Assembly (NCBI GenBank): GCA_023846275.1
Contig: JAIUJO010000191.1
Coordinates: 744,001-808,000 of the forward strand
Origin: Vanilla planifolia
Lineage: Eukaryota; Streptophyta; Magnoliopsida; Asparagales; Orchidaceae
Length of the DNA stretch: 64,000 bases
Reading direction: 5' to 3'
Each line of letters opens with the position of its first letter. Within the stretch, counting starts at the first letter, position 1. A program made the position numbers and the translations under genes. A model generated the notes under the pieces. It ran no database searches, had not been told where the DNA came from, and worked only from the letters and a program-made list of their open reading frames with translations. Positions 1 through 15,352 of this stretch are shown here, in pieces.

Positions 1-1430
1 GATCATTAGGAAAACAAAAGTAAAAGCTTTTCACATTGTTCAATTCAAATTCAATTCAACATGTTAAAAAATGAAATACATTTTACGAAAGCCAGTCACA
101 CAAAAATTTTACCCATTTGCCAAAACGATTCTGTACACCTAGACAAAAACACCATAGAAAGCAGCACATTGAATCCTTTAACACTAGTGAAAACTATGAT
201 ATAAATTATTAGAACAAAAAGCATTAAAATATTTTGGCCAAAAAACCAAAAAAATGACTGCCAAAAAAAATTGCAACTAGCTAAAGGATTGAAAGAAAAA
301 GAAAATACAAAGTCCCTACAATGGGATAAAGAAATCTCTTATAACTCTTAATTATAATGTTCTATGAGAAAAACAAATTTAAGTAAAGGGCTCACTAAAA
401 TTTCAATAAAGTAATTCAACACAGATATGAAAATTAGCTTATAGTACTCTCCTGTAGCTCCAAAATATCCTCAAATACAAATAATCATTTTTTAAAAATC
501 CAATCAAATTAGTCATCACACACTAATCATTGCCTAATCTAAGGATATACATTTATGATTCTATCATATGCCCATCATCTAACTACTAACTAATTATCAC
601 TTGTATTCTTCACATACTAAAAAATATTCATATCTATACCATAACATCACACATATATGAAGAAAAGGACAATCCAAATTAGGACTTTCATCTCTTAAAT
701 TTTCATTGGCTCATACAATACCATAAGAATTATTGGATGTATTCAAAGCCATTGACATGTACTACTCTCACTATAAGTAAAGCGTCACTTGTATACAATA
801 TTGGAATCATACTTGTAAGTGCCAGCAACTTTGCTTAATGCCTATGCCACAAGTATCATGTCCCAAAAGACTTTGTCATATAGTTATGATATGTGGTACA
901 TATATGATAAGTCAAATTGCAAAACATACATAAGCACCTAGTACAAACACCTTTTTAATTTCTACCAATGAATTGATCATAAAAGTATGACAAGGATATT
1001 GAATTTTATCTTGCATGATGGTTCTCTACATCAACTTACCCCCTTGGAGAAATACAACAACATTTATATGGTGTGGATGTTGCACATGTATAAATCAAAT
1101 TAAATAAAGCTTTTATAGAATCAACTATGTTTGACACTTTGTCTAACCTCGTGGCTAACAGCTCATATTGTTTAATTATTCCATAATACATGTAAAATTT
1201 GTATATTTTTTAATATTTAACTTTTTTCATCAAATTATTCATTCTCACTTGATTGCATAGTACAAACCAAAGTACTCTTAGTTTTAAAATATTATGAGGC
1301 AACTTCATGTGTAAATAAGTCTAGATAAGTTGTGTGCTTTTAGACTATAACAATATAAGTGGAAAAATGACTTTAAAACAATTAAAATTTAGAGTCATCC
1401 TTATCATCACCTATTGTCTCACGTAAATTT
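1..1430. other. intergenic stretch, nothing recognised
   Basis: AT-rich DNA without a long open frame. I see no match to the satellite, LINE, X or rep2 families found further on. The base mix from about 700 to 1100 is less extreme than in the array that follows, so an old dispersed element could hide here, but neither strand gave a domain I could name. Confidence 0.5.
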
Positions 1431-4400
1431 TTTATTACATTTAAAAATCTAGTTAAAGATTTTCTATTCTCTTAGAGGCTTTGCTCATTCCATGAAATAT
1501 AACATTCATACCTTATTTGATGGTGAATGATGTTATGTTTGATCTTCTTAGCATTTTTGAATAAAGTTTTCACAAACTATTTATCAAATTTATTCAAATG
1601 CTTTGTTCTTTGTTTCTTATATTTCTATGAAACTCTTATTCTTCTATCATGTGAACATTACATCACTTTGATTTTGTTATTTTAATTTTTTTAATCTATT
1701 TAACTTCAATTATATAAATATATATACATATACACATATTTACTTAATATCAAAATACAATGTATTATTATTTTTTTAATTAATTTTGTAATTCAATATA
1801 ATTTCAAATAAAGTATATTGGTGAGGAAGCAAATATCGTTTCATTGATCTTAGGGAGCTCTATCTAATAATATAATCATTTTTTCCACTTCAAATTGTTT
1901 ACTTTTTATTGTTTTAAACACTTTGTGGGGCATTTTTAATTCTTGCATGACCTGCTGATTGGGATTATCACACTTGTGTTGGTCCTTTATCCATAATCCC
2001 TAAGTTTTGTACCACAAATTACTTCATTACTTACAATTTGTTTTTTTTTGGGTCTCTTAGTACTAAACTATAATTCTCTTATCATGTGATCATTACATCT
2101 GTTTGATTTTGCTATATTACAATACCTCATTTATCTTATTTTTGTTTTATCATTTATTTTATTAATATAAAAAATGGTATTTTTCATTATTTATCCATAC
2201 TTAATTTGTAATTTATTGAAATTTAAAATGAGGATCACTTGAAATGAAACAAAACCTATAAAACTTAGTTATTTGAGCTTTATAAAATTAAATATCCATT
2301 TTTAATTTTATTTTCTTTGATTTTAATACTCTCTTTGAGACATTTTTTCCCTCTTCATTTCACAATTAATATTTGATTGCCTTAATGACTTGGAGTTTAA
2401 TTTACTCACATAATTTTTCTCATTTGTTCAATTTTTTTTATTTTTAGGTTATATTATTATATAAATAACATTGTCGTCCTCAATGACCATTTCATGTCTT
2501 CTGTTTTGTTACATTACATTACCTTAATTTGTTAGATTTAAACTTTAATATATTTTTGTTTAATATTAAAATAATAATTTATTATAATTACTGCTTATTT
2601 ACGTGGTAAATTATAGTAACTTTTTATGGAGATGTAACAGACATTATTAGACTTTTCTTGACTACTTCTATCCAAGTAAAAATTTACCTTATTATATTTC
2701 TTTGATTTTTATTTTCAATAATTTTTGTGTGCATTTCCATTCGTACATAACTTGATAATCAAGGAAGATGCTTTGAATCTCTTTAGTATGATCGAAAATA
2801 ATTTTCTTGAGCAATTTATCTCAATTGTTCAGACTTTTTATTTGATTTGGTTATATTACTATGTAACCCTAAATTGATTTTACAATGAGCATTACAAAGC
2901 TTTGATTTGGTTATTACATTGTTTCAATTTATCTCATTTAAACTTTAATCTATATCTTCTTAATGTTATAATAATAATATATTTTTATTTTCATTTATTT
3001 GCAATTATAATGTTTTAAAATTCCAAAAGTGTTTCAATGGAGACAAAACAAACACCTTGGACATGTCTTCATGAGCTTTGTCAAGTTAAAAATCTTTTTT
3101 ATATTTTTAAATATTTTTTCTATAGATTTTGAACACTTTATGAGTCATTTTGATTCTTATATAATTTTATGATTAATATTTTTAAACTTGATCACCTTAG
3201 TTGGTTGGATTGCAACTTTCTCTAGAAAATTGTCATTTTAAGAATTTTTTTCTTTGATTTGGTTATATTAGTAAGAACCTCTAATTTTCCCATACTGTGA
3301 GCTGTACATCACATTGATAACTTTACATTATATTTAATAAAATTTATCACTTCTCAAATTTAATATATATTTCCTTAATATTATTGTTGTCATTATTTAA
3401 ACTTATTTACATTGGTAATTCATGAAAATTTAAAAGAAAGTCCAATTGGTATCAAAAAAATATCTTTGGACTGAAAGCATCTATCAAATTAAAAATTTAA
3501 TTTCATATTTTTTTTTACTATATTTTCTATGATTTTAAATTGGTAAACGAGACAATTTGACTCATCCTTGATATAATAAATTTGGATGTTAAACTTGATG
3601 TCCTTAATTTCTAAAAATGGAATTTCTTGCATAATTTAATTTTTAATTTTTAAGATTTTTCTACTTTAAATTGGTGGTATTATTTTGTAACTCTAAATAT
3701 TCTTTCATGTGACTTTAACATGGCTTTTATTTTTACATATTAAATTGCTAAATTTATATCTTTTTCGCATTAATATTTATTTATTTAATTTTAAAACAAT
3801 AATTTTTATTTTTTATACTCATTTGTTCCAATAATATTTAGTAATTCTAGACAAGATCCATTCAAGTTGAAACAAACTTCACTAGACATATCTCGATTTG
3901 TTTTATTCAACTAAATAATATTTTTATATCTTAAAATATTTTAGTTGCCTAACATTTTGTCATGCCTTATGTGTTATTTGGATTTGTACTAGATTTAATG
4001 ATTGATAGTGCCAAGAACAATCTTCTTAATGTCTTTGAATGAAGCCTTTCCATATTTTTTATTAGATTTATTCAAATGTTTTACTTAAATTTGGCCATAT
4101 TACTACAAAACTCTAGTTGTACTCTTGTTCGAGATTTACATCGCTTTGTTATGGTTTTATTACATTCTCTCAACTTATCTCTTTTTAGAATTAATATTTG
4201 TTTAATTTTAACATAATAATTTATTATTTTATTCTTATTATTTTTTGGTAATTTCAAAAAAATTTAAAATTATATTTCATCTTGAAGTGATAAGAACCTT
4301 TGAACTCATCTCGATAAGTCCATATCAAATGCAAATTTTTTTTTTAATTTTTTTTAAATAGTTTATTTTTGTGGTTCTTCATATTTTTTAAGACATTTTA

Positions 4401-5892
4401 ATTCATTCGTAATTTGAAGATTGTGAATGTTACACTTGATCTTCTTCCTTTCTTGAATTATAATTTTCATTAAATTAATCTTATTTCTTTTGATATTTTT
4501 CTTTGATTTGGTTATATTATTTTGTTATCACAAATCTCCAATTATATGACCTATATATTTCTCTTATTTAATCTATTGCATTATCTCACTTTATCTATTT
4601 TTATATGAATTTAATAAATATTAATATAATTAATTTTTATTATTTATGCCTATTTAATTTGGTATTTTTAGTAATTCTAAATATTGTCAAATCATGAAAA
4701 ATAAAGATATTTTTCTCTTCTCAATGAGCTCCAACAAAATTAATATTAATTTATTTATTTCTAAATTTTTTATTTTCAAGGGTTGTGTTAAGACTTTTGA
4801 TAAATTTTTATTTGCATCTTATTTTTTAATAGATGATATTAGAATCAACGACCTTATTATAATCGATTTGTTTATATTATAATAAATATATAATACTACA
4901 TTGATTAAATTGATCTCAATTTTTTATAATAAATTTAGCAAAAATTTAAATAATTATTTTTATTACTATTTTGCTTATTTATTTTTGTAATTCATAATAG
5001 TTTCAAATGAGGATTGATTAAGATAACACAAATATTATTACACTCATCTCAATGAGCTATATATAATTATTACTTTTAACAAATTGTTATTATTTATGCC
5101 TATTTATCTTTTAATTAACAGTAATTCCAAACGACAACCCATCAAAACAAAACAAACGTAGTTAGCTTTGCCTCAATAAGCACAATTTCATAAAATATTT
5201 ATTTTTACATATATTTTTTAAATATAATATTTTATAGTGTTTTTTTATACTTTAGATGATATTTCAATTGATACATGATGTGATGATCGAGGACATTACA
5301 CTTGTTCTCCTCAGCATTTTATAATTAAACTTTCCCTTGCTTTTTTCATTGATTGTTTTGTCAATTTTGTTGTATTATTAGATATGTTTTTAACATTAAA
5401 GAGATAATTTATCATTAATTATGCCTGTTTAAATCCGTAATTCATAATAGTTTTGAATTAGGGTCGAACGAGAACAAACAATTCTCGTTGGAAGTCATCT
5501 CAATAAGCTATATCCAATTAAATATTTAATTATATTTTTTTAAAATATTTTAGTTTCTTTACTCTTATGGCATTTGTGATATTTCTTTATTTTTAAGCTC
5601 CTTAGTATCCATTACTGTAACTTTCAATTAAAATTTTCCTCTTAAAACCTTTCGATGTGTTAAACTAAATGTCCTCTAAGGCCACCTTTATAGAGGTTTG
5701 GTTTGATTATGTTTCATTGCTTAATGTTTTCTCATTATTTATCTAATAAATATTTAATTAATAAATAAATAATTTATTATTATTTATACTTTTTACATTT
5801 ATTTTATTTTTAATAATTCCAAAACAAGTCTAGCCAAGGCAAACCAAATATTGTTAGACTCATCTAAACAATCTCTATCAAATTAAATGTGT

Positions 5893-6125
5893 CATTCTAT
5901 ATTTCCCCCTGACCTACCATACAGTTTGATATTCCCACCTTCCTTGGGAGTTGAGTTCTTCTTCAACTCAAAGAGCTGTTCTGCGGACGCCATAGCCGTT
6001 GCAATGTCTTGAACACCTATGTTTTCTCCTAAAGGTGCACAAAAAGAGGGGGGGTCTAATAAGGAGCTGTGTATCTTTTTCTCCTAAAGGTGTACAAAAA
6101 AGTGGGGGGTACTTTTTTAAAATTA
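5893..6125 (-). mobile_element. Ty3/gypsy gag fragment inserted in satellite array 1 (fossil)
   Basis: This patch is much richer in G+C than the array around it and breaks the 400-bp rhythm. On the - strand, about 5893-6015 reads as a stretch typical of plant Ty3/gypsy (chromovirus-like) gag just before the zinc knuckle, with a DIATAMASAEQLFELKK core followed by a Lys/Gly-rich tail. At its upstream side, 6017-6110 holds two near-identical blocks about 60 bp apart, each with TTTTCTCCTAAAGGTG and then a G run on the + strand. Only a small piece of the element is present and no LTR is visible. It looks far less decayed than the satellite, so it arrived later. Confidence 0.7.
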
Positions 6126-9100
6126 AATTCGTTGGGTTATTTACATACTTTATAATACATTTTATTTATACATGTCTTTCTAAATAGAGATATTATTCTT
6201 GATCTCTTTATTACCATGTAGAGCAACCCTCTTATATAATATACGTCATTTCAATTGTTTTTTCGTTTGGTTATATTCTAAGTAACTCTAAATATTATCA
6301 CAAGTGACATTTACATCATTAAAATTCCATTATATTTTATTAGTTCAATTGATGTTTTTTAACTTTTGTTACAAGTTTATTAAGTATAATAATAATAAAT
6401 CATTATTATTCATCCTTATTTACTTTAGTAATTTGCAAAAATTCCAAACAATGTTTGGTTGATATAAAGCATTTATTGTTCGATTGATCTCAATGACCCG
6501 AATTAATTAAATATTTATTTTTTTAATATTTTTTTAAGGTTTAGGCTTATGTTACGAGACATTTTTGGTTATATTACTATGAGACTCTTTTTCTCCTCAT
6601 GTGTACCCATTACATCACTAGCTTTTTTCATATTATAATGTTTTAATTTATCTTATTTCAATTTTAATACTTATCAAGTCAATATTAAAATAATAATTTA
6701 TTATTATCTATTTTTGTTTACTTTGGTAATTTAAAATATTTCCAAATGAGGTCCAATGTAGACATAAAAGATATCACTAGACTAATAATAGCAAGGCTTA
6801 CCAACTTAAATAGGCTTTTGATGTTTTTAAATGTCATTTTATTAGATTTTAGCATGCTTTACGAGATATTATAATATGTGCCCAATTTGATGATCAATAA
6901 TTTTGCACTTAACTTGTTCACATCTTGGAGTATAGCTTTCATCAATAATCTAAGTCATTTCTTAATAGTTTTCTCTTTCGTATAATTATATTACTATGTA
7001 ATTTTAAAATCTTCAATCATGCGACATTTATGTCCCAAGAAATTTAATTTTTCTCGACAAGGTATATCAAAATTAAACCTTCATTTGTTTAATTTATAAA
7101 TATTATATTATTTAAAGTTTTTTGTTTGTTTAATGAGATATTTTTGTTTTTGCCAAATTTTATGATTCAAGATCACATGATCTCTTTAGTATCATGGAGT
7201 GAAACTTTCCCATATAATAAATCAAATTTCTTCAAATTTTTCGCTTGGGCCTAGTTATATTAGTAAAAGGCTCCGAATATCTTAGTGTGACATTTACATC
7301 ATTTCATTTTGCTGCGTTCTATTACTTTAATTTATCTCTTTTAATCTTTATTATATATGTAGCTAAAATTAAAATAATATTGCATTATTATTTATGTTTA
7401 TTTAGGTTTGTTATTCAAAGTAATTTGAATTATGGTCTATTGAATTAATACAAATGTCATTAGACTCATCTTGATTTGTAGTGTCAAATATAATGTTTAT
7501 TTTTTATGTTTTTAGATATTTTATTTCATTATGGGTTTTGAAATGATTTACATGGAATTTTTTTCTATGCTTATCTTAGCTATCAAGGATATTAAACTCG
7601 ACCTCCATGATATCTTGGATTACAAGTTTCCTAAATAAGTTTCTTATTTCTTCAAATTTTTTACTTTGATTTCATATTATTATGAAACCCTAAGTGTCAT
7701 CCCATATATCCTTTACATTACTTTGAGTATACTTTATCACATTGCATCAATTTATGTTATTTTGCATTTGATATATATTTAGTTATTTTAAAAATTATAA
7801 ATTTTTATTTATTATGTTTATTTTCTTTGGTAATTTGCATTATTTCTGTACGAGGTCGATGGGGATAAAACTAACATTGTTGGATACATCATTATGGACT
7901 ATCTAATGAAATATTATTTTTTATATTTTAAAGCATTTTATTTTCTATGGATTTAGTACAATTTATTAGATATTTTTATTATTAGTTTATTTGATAACCA
8001 AGGATGTTGCACTTTACGTTATTAATTTCTTTAATGGTTTTAAATTGATTTATTTATATTACTATATATTTCTAAATCTTCTATCATGTGTCATTTAGAT
8101 CACTTTAATTTTGTTACATTATAATATTTTAATTTATCTAATTTTAAATTTCTTAAACGTTTAATAAATATTAAAGTAATAATTTATTATTATCTATGAT
8201 CAAATTAATTTTGTAATTCATTGTATTTCAAAACATTGTTTGATCTAGTGGAAACTAATGTTGTGTGACTGTCTTCAACAAGGTATAAAAAATTAAATAT
8301 TATTTTTATATTTTTAGGATCTATATTTTCCAAGGTTTTGGCATGTCTTATAAGATGTTGCAATTGATACCTAATTTAATGAATGAGGATTTTACACTCA
8401 ATTTCTTTACAATCTTTAGAATACTTGAATACAACTTTCCTATATAAAATTTCTCATCCCCTTAATTTTTTCACTTTGATTTGATTACATCACAATATAA
8501 CCTAATTCTCCTCTCATATGAGTTTTACATTATTTTGATTTATCAGCATTACATTACATCAAATGTGTTGGACATGTCTTAATGAGCACTACCCATTCAA
8601 ATTTTAGTTACTATATTTTTAAATTTTTTATTCTTTTTGCTAGCTTTATAAGGATTTTAAATCATAACTTTTTTAAAAATGAGGAAGCTACTCACGATCT
8701 TCCAAGTATCATAAAATGCAACTTTCTTATACACTTTTTTCATTTCTTGAAAGGTTTCACTTTAATTTGGTTATATTCTTATGTAGCTAAAAACATATTT
8801 TCTTGCGACCTTTAAGTTGTGTTGTGTAGGTTATATTACATGGTTTCCATTTATCTCAGGCTTCCTTTAGTAAATATTAAGTTAATTTTAACATAGAAAC
8901 TTGTTATTATTTATGCTTATTAACTTAGGTAAATTGTATTATTATTTATCGAGGTCCAATTGAGACAAATGAATGTCACAGTCTACTCGACAAAATCTAT
9001 CAAATTAATTTTTTTTATTGATTTAAATTTTTTATTTTCTAAGGTTTTATCATGCTTTATTATGTATTTTAATTTGTACCAATTTTTATAATCTATGAGG

Positions 9101-12100
9101 ATACACTTAGTTCTCTCAGTATCTTGAATTGCAACTTTATAAAATTAACACATTTACTTAAATTTTATAAATTGAGTTTTTTTGTATTACTATGAAATTA
9201 TACCACTCATCTCATGAGATGTTTACATCATTTTCTTTTGAATATATCACATTGTGATATCATTGTTATTTTTGTTTATTTAGTAGTACAACTCACTATA
9301 ATTCAAAATGATGTCTAATTAAGAAAAAAAGTTTCATTGGACTCCTCTAGACAAGCTTTATTTAATTAAATATTTTATTTATTATTTTTAAAAATATTTT
9401 AATTCTTTATGACTTTGGCATGGTTTTCATGATATTTAAATTTATAACTAACCATACTATCAATGTTGCTATGCTATAACTATTTAGTATCTTACACTTA
9501 ACCTTAATAATAAATTTTATATTATTTTTGTAAAAGTATGGCATTGATTTTTTTTTCGCTTTGTAACTCCAAATCTTCTAACTTGTCTCCTTTATAATGC
9601 TTTGATTTTTTAATATTACATTTCTTAAATTAATCACATTTCATCTTAAAATATTCATACTTAATATTATAATAGTTTATTATTATTTATTTCTTATTTA
9701 CTTTGGTAATTTGTAGGAATTTTGATGACATTTGAATGAGATCAAAAAGCCATTGTAAGACATGTGCTACTAAGCACTTTCCTATTAAATTTTTATTTTT
9801 TTATGTTTTTAAATATTTTTATTTTCTATTATTCTAATATTTTTGATGAGATATTTTTATTCATAAGATATTTCATATTCAATGATTTTACACTTGGTCT
9901 CTTTACTATCTCATAACACAAGCTTTGTGTAAAATTAGTAGAATTTTTCAAATGTTTCGCTTTAACTTTCTTATTTTATGAGCATACTTTAATGCTCCTC
10001 TTATGTGACCATTATATTATTTTTATTTAGTTATATAACATTCTATCAATTTTCTTATTTATTCAAATTTTTTGAAATGTTTATTCAATTTTACAAGGAT
10101 AGTTTAATTCTCCTCTTAAGTAGACTTTATATCGAATTGATTTTGTTTTATAGCATTGTATTAATTTATCTCATTATTATATAATGTGGTTGCTTTAATT
10201 TTCAACTTGAGTGATGTTTATATTATATTTATTTTGTTATATAACATTGCATCAATTTATCTTGTTTCATCTTTATTATATATTTACATAAAAAAAAATA
10301 TTAAATAGTTTTATTGTATTTGTATTTAGTTTGGTAATTCAAAAAGATTCCAAACGTCATTTGTTTAAGAAGAAACAAATGTCCTTTGATCCCTCTCAAA
10401 GAGTTATATCAAACTTTATATTATTTTTTTATTTATAATTATTTAATCTCTATATTATTTGCATAATGTATAAGTCATTTTGACTTGTCTATTAATGATC
10501 TTATGCTCCATCCTCTTTGTACAACTTTATTTCATACTTTATGTGATTAATTCAAATTTGTTTTTTTAATTTAGCTATATTATTATGAAAAGTGTAGATC
10601 TCCACTAGTGTTCCCCTTATATGGCTTTGATTTGGTTATATTACATTTCTTTAACTTGTATTATTTGAGCATCAATTTTTATTTTCCTAATTTTAAAATA
10701 ATAATTTTTTTTTATTTATGCTTGTTTACTATAATAATTAATAATTATTCCAGATGTGGCTCAATCAAGATGAAACAAATACCATTAGACCTCTCTCAGC
10801 AAGCTTTATCGAATTAAATATTTATTTTTATATTTTTAAATATTTTATTGTATAGTATTTTGCTATATTTTAGATGGAATTTTGATTTGTATTTGATTTT
10901 GTAATTAAGGATGCTAATACAAAGCTTTCATATTATCTTGAAATTAAATATTTTGGTAAATTTATCTAATATTTTCAAATATTTTTCTTTGATTTCCCTA
11001 TATAACTTTGGAATAGAAAATCTCCTCTAGCTTGCCCATCATGTCACTTTGATCAGTTTACTTACATTACTACAATTTATATCATTTTTATTTTTTATAT
11101 ATATTTAATTAATTCAAAATAAACAATTAGTATGGATTTTAATTCTCTAATTACATCTAATTTCACCAAATGTTTTGTTTTTGTTTGTTTACATTACTGT
11201 TCACTCTAACTGTCCTTATTTGTGACCTTTATTATTTACTTTAATGATATTAAAATATTATTTTTTAAATTTTTTATTCTTTTTTATTTTTAAAATTTAT
11301 TATAATTTTAGATGAGAACTAATCAATATGAAAATATTTTCTGTAAATTTCCACAATAAGCTTTATCAAAATAAAGTTTCATTTTTGTATTTTCAAATAT
11401 TTTATTTTATGGGAATTTTTCATTTTTAAAAGATTTTTTTTGTCAATACCTGATTTGATGATCATGGATGTTACACATTACCTCTTTATTTTCTTGTAAT
11501 ATACCTTCTTATAGAATTTAATTAGTTTTTTCTTAATTTTTTTCTTTGTCTTAATTATATTACTATATATCTCTAGATCTCCTCTAATGTGACCATAAAA
11601 TCACTTTTTTGTTACATTATATTGCTTCAGTTTATCTCATTTTCACATTAATATATATTTATATAGTATTAAAACAATATTTTCTTATCAATTATTTTTA
11701 TTTTTTTATATTATTACATCGCTTCAACCTATCTCATTTTCTCTTAAAATTAAATTACTTCTAATGAAAGCAATAATTTATTATTATATATTGTTTTCTA
11801 GTTTATCAATTCATATTAATTAAAAAAAGTTTCGATTGAGTTGAAATAAATGATGTTTGACACAACTTGACAAGATTTACCAGGAATTTTTTTATTTTCA
11901 AGTGTTTATGCATTCTTTCTAAGTTATTTCTATTTGTGACAACTTTAATGATTGAGTGTGTTACACAAATTAAAAATTTTCTTGTGAGACGCTTATAGAG
12001 CTGAGGTTAGGATATATTACAATACTTCCATTCATGTTATTTCAACTTTAATATAATTTTGATTTATATTAAAGAAATTTATAAGTTATATAAATGTATA

Positions 12101-14697
12101 TTTATTTTAAAATTTTAGAGTAATTTTTACATAAGTTCTACCTAAGATGAAACAAACATCTTTTGTTCGATTTTTATGAGCTCGATAAAATGAAATTTTA
12201 TTTTTTTATTTTAAAATATTTTATTATTGACTTTTTTGTCATGATTTTGAAGATGTTTGATTTATACAAGATTTAAGGATTAAGAATATTACAATATCTT
12301 GAGAACAATGTAATGCAACCATCCAATAAATATTGTCTCATTTTATCAAATTGTTTCTTCAACTTCGTTATACTACTATGACAATGTAATTTTCATCTCG
12401 TGTGATCTTTACATTACTTTCATTTAGTTAAATTACACTGCTTTAATTTAACTCTTTTTCACTTTAATATAGATTTATTTAATACTAAAATAATAATTTT
12501 TAATTATTTTTAGATTAATATCTTTTTTAGTTTGAAGAAATATTTTTTTAATTTTCACAACTTATGGAACTTTTTGATTCACGTTAGATTTCATGAAATA
12601 TCGAAGTACACTCAATGTCATTAGAAGGTTGTAGTGCAACTTTCTTATGTGACTTATATTATTTCTTTTTGTTGTTTTGCCAAGATTTTGTTATACTCAC
12701 ATATGACTCTAAATCACATCTTTTATGGCCATTACATTGCTCTAAGGTAGTTATAATACATTCCATTACTATATCTCTTTTTTGCTTTAATATTTAATTT
12801 CTTAACATTGAATTAATTTTTTTATTATTTTTTTATTCACATTTGTAATTCACTATCAATTTTTAAGATTTTCTTTTGATTGGATACAAACATCATTGAA
12901 CCCTTCTTGAACAGCTCTACCTAACAAAATAATCTTTTCAAAACTTTTAAATATGCTATATTTAGTCATTTGAGAGCATAAAAAATGCTTTTTAATTCAT
13001 ACTTCATTTCACAATCGAGTATTTTACACTCTATGTCCTAACTATGTTAGAATAATATTTTCTTATGCAACTTATCTAATTTTTCAAAAAACATTTATTT
13101 TCATTTTCCTTCTATACTATTTGAACACTTTATGCATCATTTGGATTCTTATACAATTTGATGATAGAAAATTTTAAAATTGATTTACTTAGTACCTTGG
13201 ATCACAACTTTTGCTCACAAATTATATTATTTTACGAAATGTTCTGTATTTATTAGGTTGCATTACTATGAAACTCTTAATCTCCTCTAGTGTGAGCTTT
13301 ACATCATTTAGATTACTTTATATTATATCTAATTAATTAAAGACTTCTGTAATTCATTGAAATTCCAATAAAAGGTTCAATCAAGACAAAACAAGCACCA
13401 TTACACTCAAATTGTCATCCTCTATTTAATTGAATATTTGATTTTATATTTTGAATTACTTTGTTTTGTAGGATTTTTGAACAATTCACAAGTAAGTTTG
13501 ATTTATACTTCATTTAATGATCAAAGAAGTTCTTAATATCAAAAAATTTAACTTTGTCACACAATTTATCTCATTTTTTTCAATTTTTTTAACTTCGAAT
13601 TAGCTACTTTACTAACTCTAAATATTTGGTAGTTTGACATTCAAATAATTTTGACTTTGTAATATTACATTGTTATTGTTCATCTCTATTTAGCATTTTA
13701 AGATATATTTAATTAAAATTAAAATAATACTTTGTCCTTTTATTCTTATTTATTCTCGCAATTTCTAGTAATTTTAGACAATGTCCAATCGAAATGAAAC
13801 AAACATCGATGGACTTATGTTCATGAGCTCTATTCCATTAGATAATGAGTTTTCTAATTTAAAATATTTTTTATTGTAGTTGATTTTTTTATTTAAGATG
13901 TCATGATTGATTTTCTTAGTATCTTGGAATGATATTTTCTTAGTATCTTGGGATGATGTTTTCTCATCTTATTTATCACATTTCTTCAACTTTTTAACTT
14001 TAATTTTGCTATATTACCACAAAACACTAACCTTTTTGTGTGCAAGATTTACATCACAATGATTTGGTTATATTACATTTATTCAATTTATTTGATTTTA
14101 GCTTTATTATATATTTCCTTGAAATTAAAATATGTTGTTATTTTCACGTTGAAAGAATCTAACAAATTAAATATGTTTTTATATTCTTAAATAAGTTATT
14201 TTCTTGGATTTTTCATGCTTTATGTGTTGTTAAAATTTGTTCCTAATTTGAAGACTAAGACTATTGAACTTAACCTCCTTATCATCTTGGAGTACAACTT
14301 TTCTGAATAATTTATTTCATTTCTTAGAGATTTTTACTTTGGTAAGGTTATTTTACTAACTCAAAGTCTACTATCAAGTGACCATTTTATCCTAAAGATT
14401 TTATATATCTCAACGAGCTATATCATATTAAATTTTTTTAAAATTTATAAATATTTTTTTTAGGATTTTTGCATGCTTTTAAGATTTTTAAATCACACCA
14501 TATTTCCTTATCCCAAATGTTGCATTTCAATTCATTAATATCATGGAATGAAACTTTCTAGAACAATTAATCCAATTCCTTTTAATGTTTTATTTGCTCT
14601 TAGATTTATTAATATAGAACTCTAAACCATCTTTTATAGACATTCACATCATTTTGATTTGGTTGTATTATATTACTTCAATTTATCTCATTTAACC

Positions 14698-14700
<3 letters not shown>

Positions 14701-14729
<29 letters not shown>
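14701..14729. repeat. (TA)n microsatellite
   Basis: About 14 TA dinucleotides in a row inside a satellite unit of array 1. It probably grew locally from the TATATA-rich part of the monomer. Confidence 0.95.
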
Positions 14730-14734
<5 letters not shown>

Positions 14735-15352
14735 ATTTTAAAATAATATTATATTATTATTTGTGTATTTTTAGTTTTGTAATTGGTAGTTTCTCCAAAC
14801 GAAGTCCAATTGCGTAATAAAAAGTTTTTTAGACTCAAGTTGATTCATATGTCCAACGAAATATTTATTTTTTTCTAAAATATTTTTTTATTTTTTATGA
14901 TTTTAGAATTCTTTATATGGCATTTTTATTTATACTTAATTTGATAATCGATGATGACCAAATATTCTCCATATTGTCTTGGAATGCAGCATACTTGAAT
15001 AATTTTTCTTATTTCTTTAGAACTTTTGTGTTTATTTGGTTATCTTACTTTGAAAATCTAAATATCCTCTATTGCACCCTTTATGTTTGTTTGATTTTAC
15101 TACACCACATCAAATAAATTTTAGTTATTTAACATTTAATAAATTTAAAATATTATAAAAATTTTAATTTATATAATAAACAATGACATTGATTTCTCCA
15201 TGGGCGATGTTCACCTAATCTTTCACAGCTATGATGGATCGAGACATTCCCATCTTTGAGCCTTGAAACAAATCATTTGATGACATTCTACATTAAACTG
15301 AAGTGTATTGCAGCCCCCAAACACTTGCCTTGAGATAATTTGAAGTGCTCTT

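Larger units (their letters stand above)
1430..15180 (+). repeat. degenerate tandem satellite array, unit about 400 bp (array 1)
   Basis: The same ordered set of short motifs recurs through the whole stretch. A good anchor is a run like TTTACTTTGGTAATT followed by a block like CCAAACGAGGTCCAAT. It appears near 1780, 2195, 2592, 2993, 3403, 3818, 4228 and 4647, a spacing of 397-419 bp, and then less regularly to about 15150. Other recurring blocks are TTTGATTTGGTTATATTACT, GGACTCATCTCGACAAGC and GATGTTACACTTGATCTCC. I estimate 30 or more units. They differ greatly from each other, so the array is old. Spacings near 620-715 bp later on (for example 6713 to 7397 and 8200 to 8915) suggest units that lack the anchor. 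No coding capacity: the short open frames inside are chance. Confidence 0.9.
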
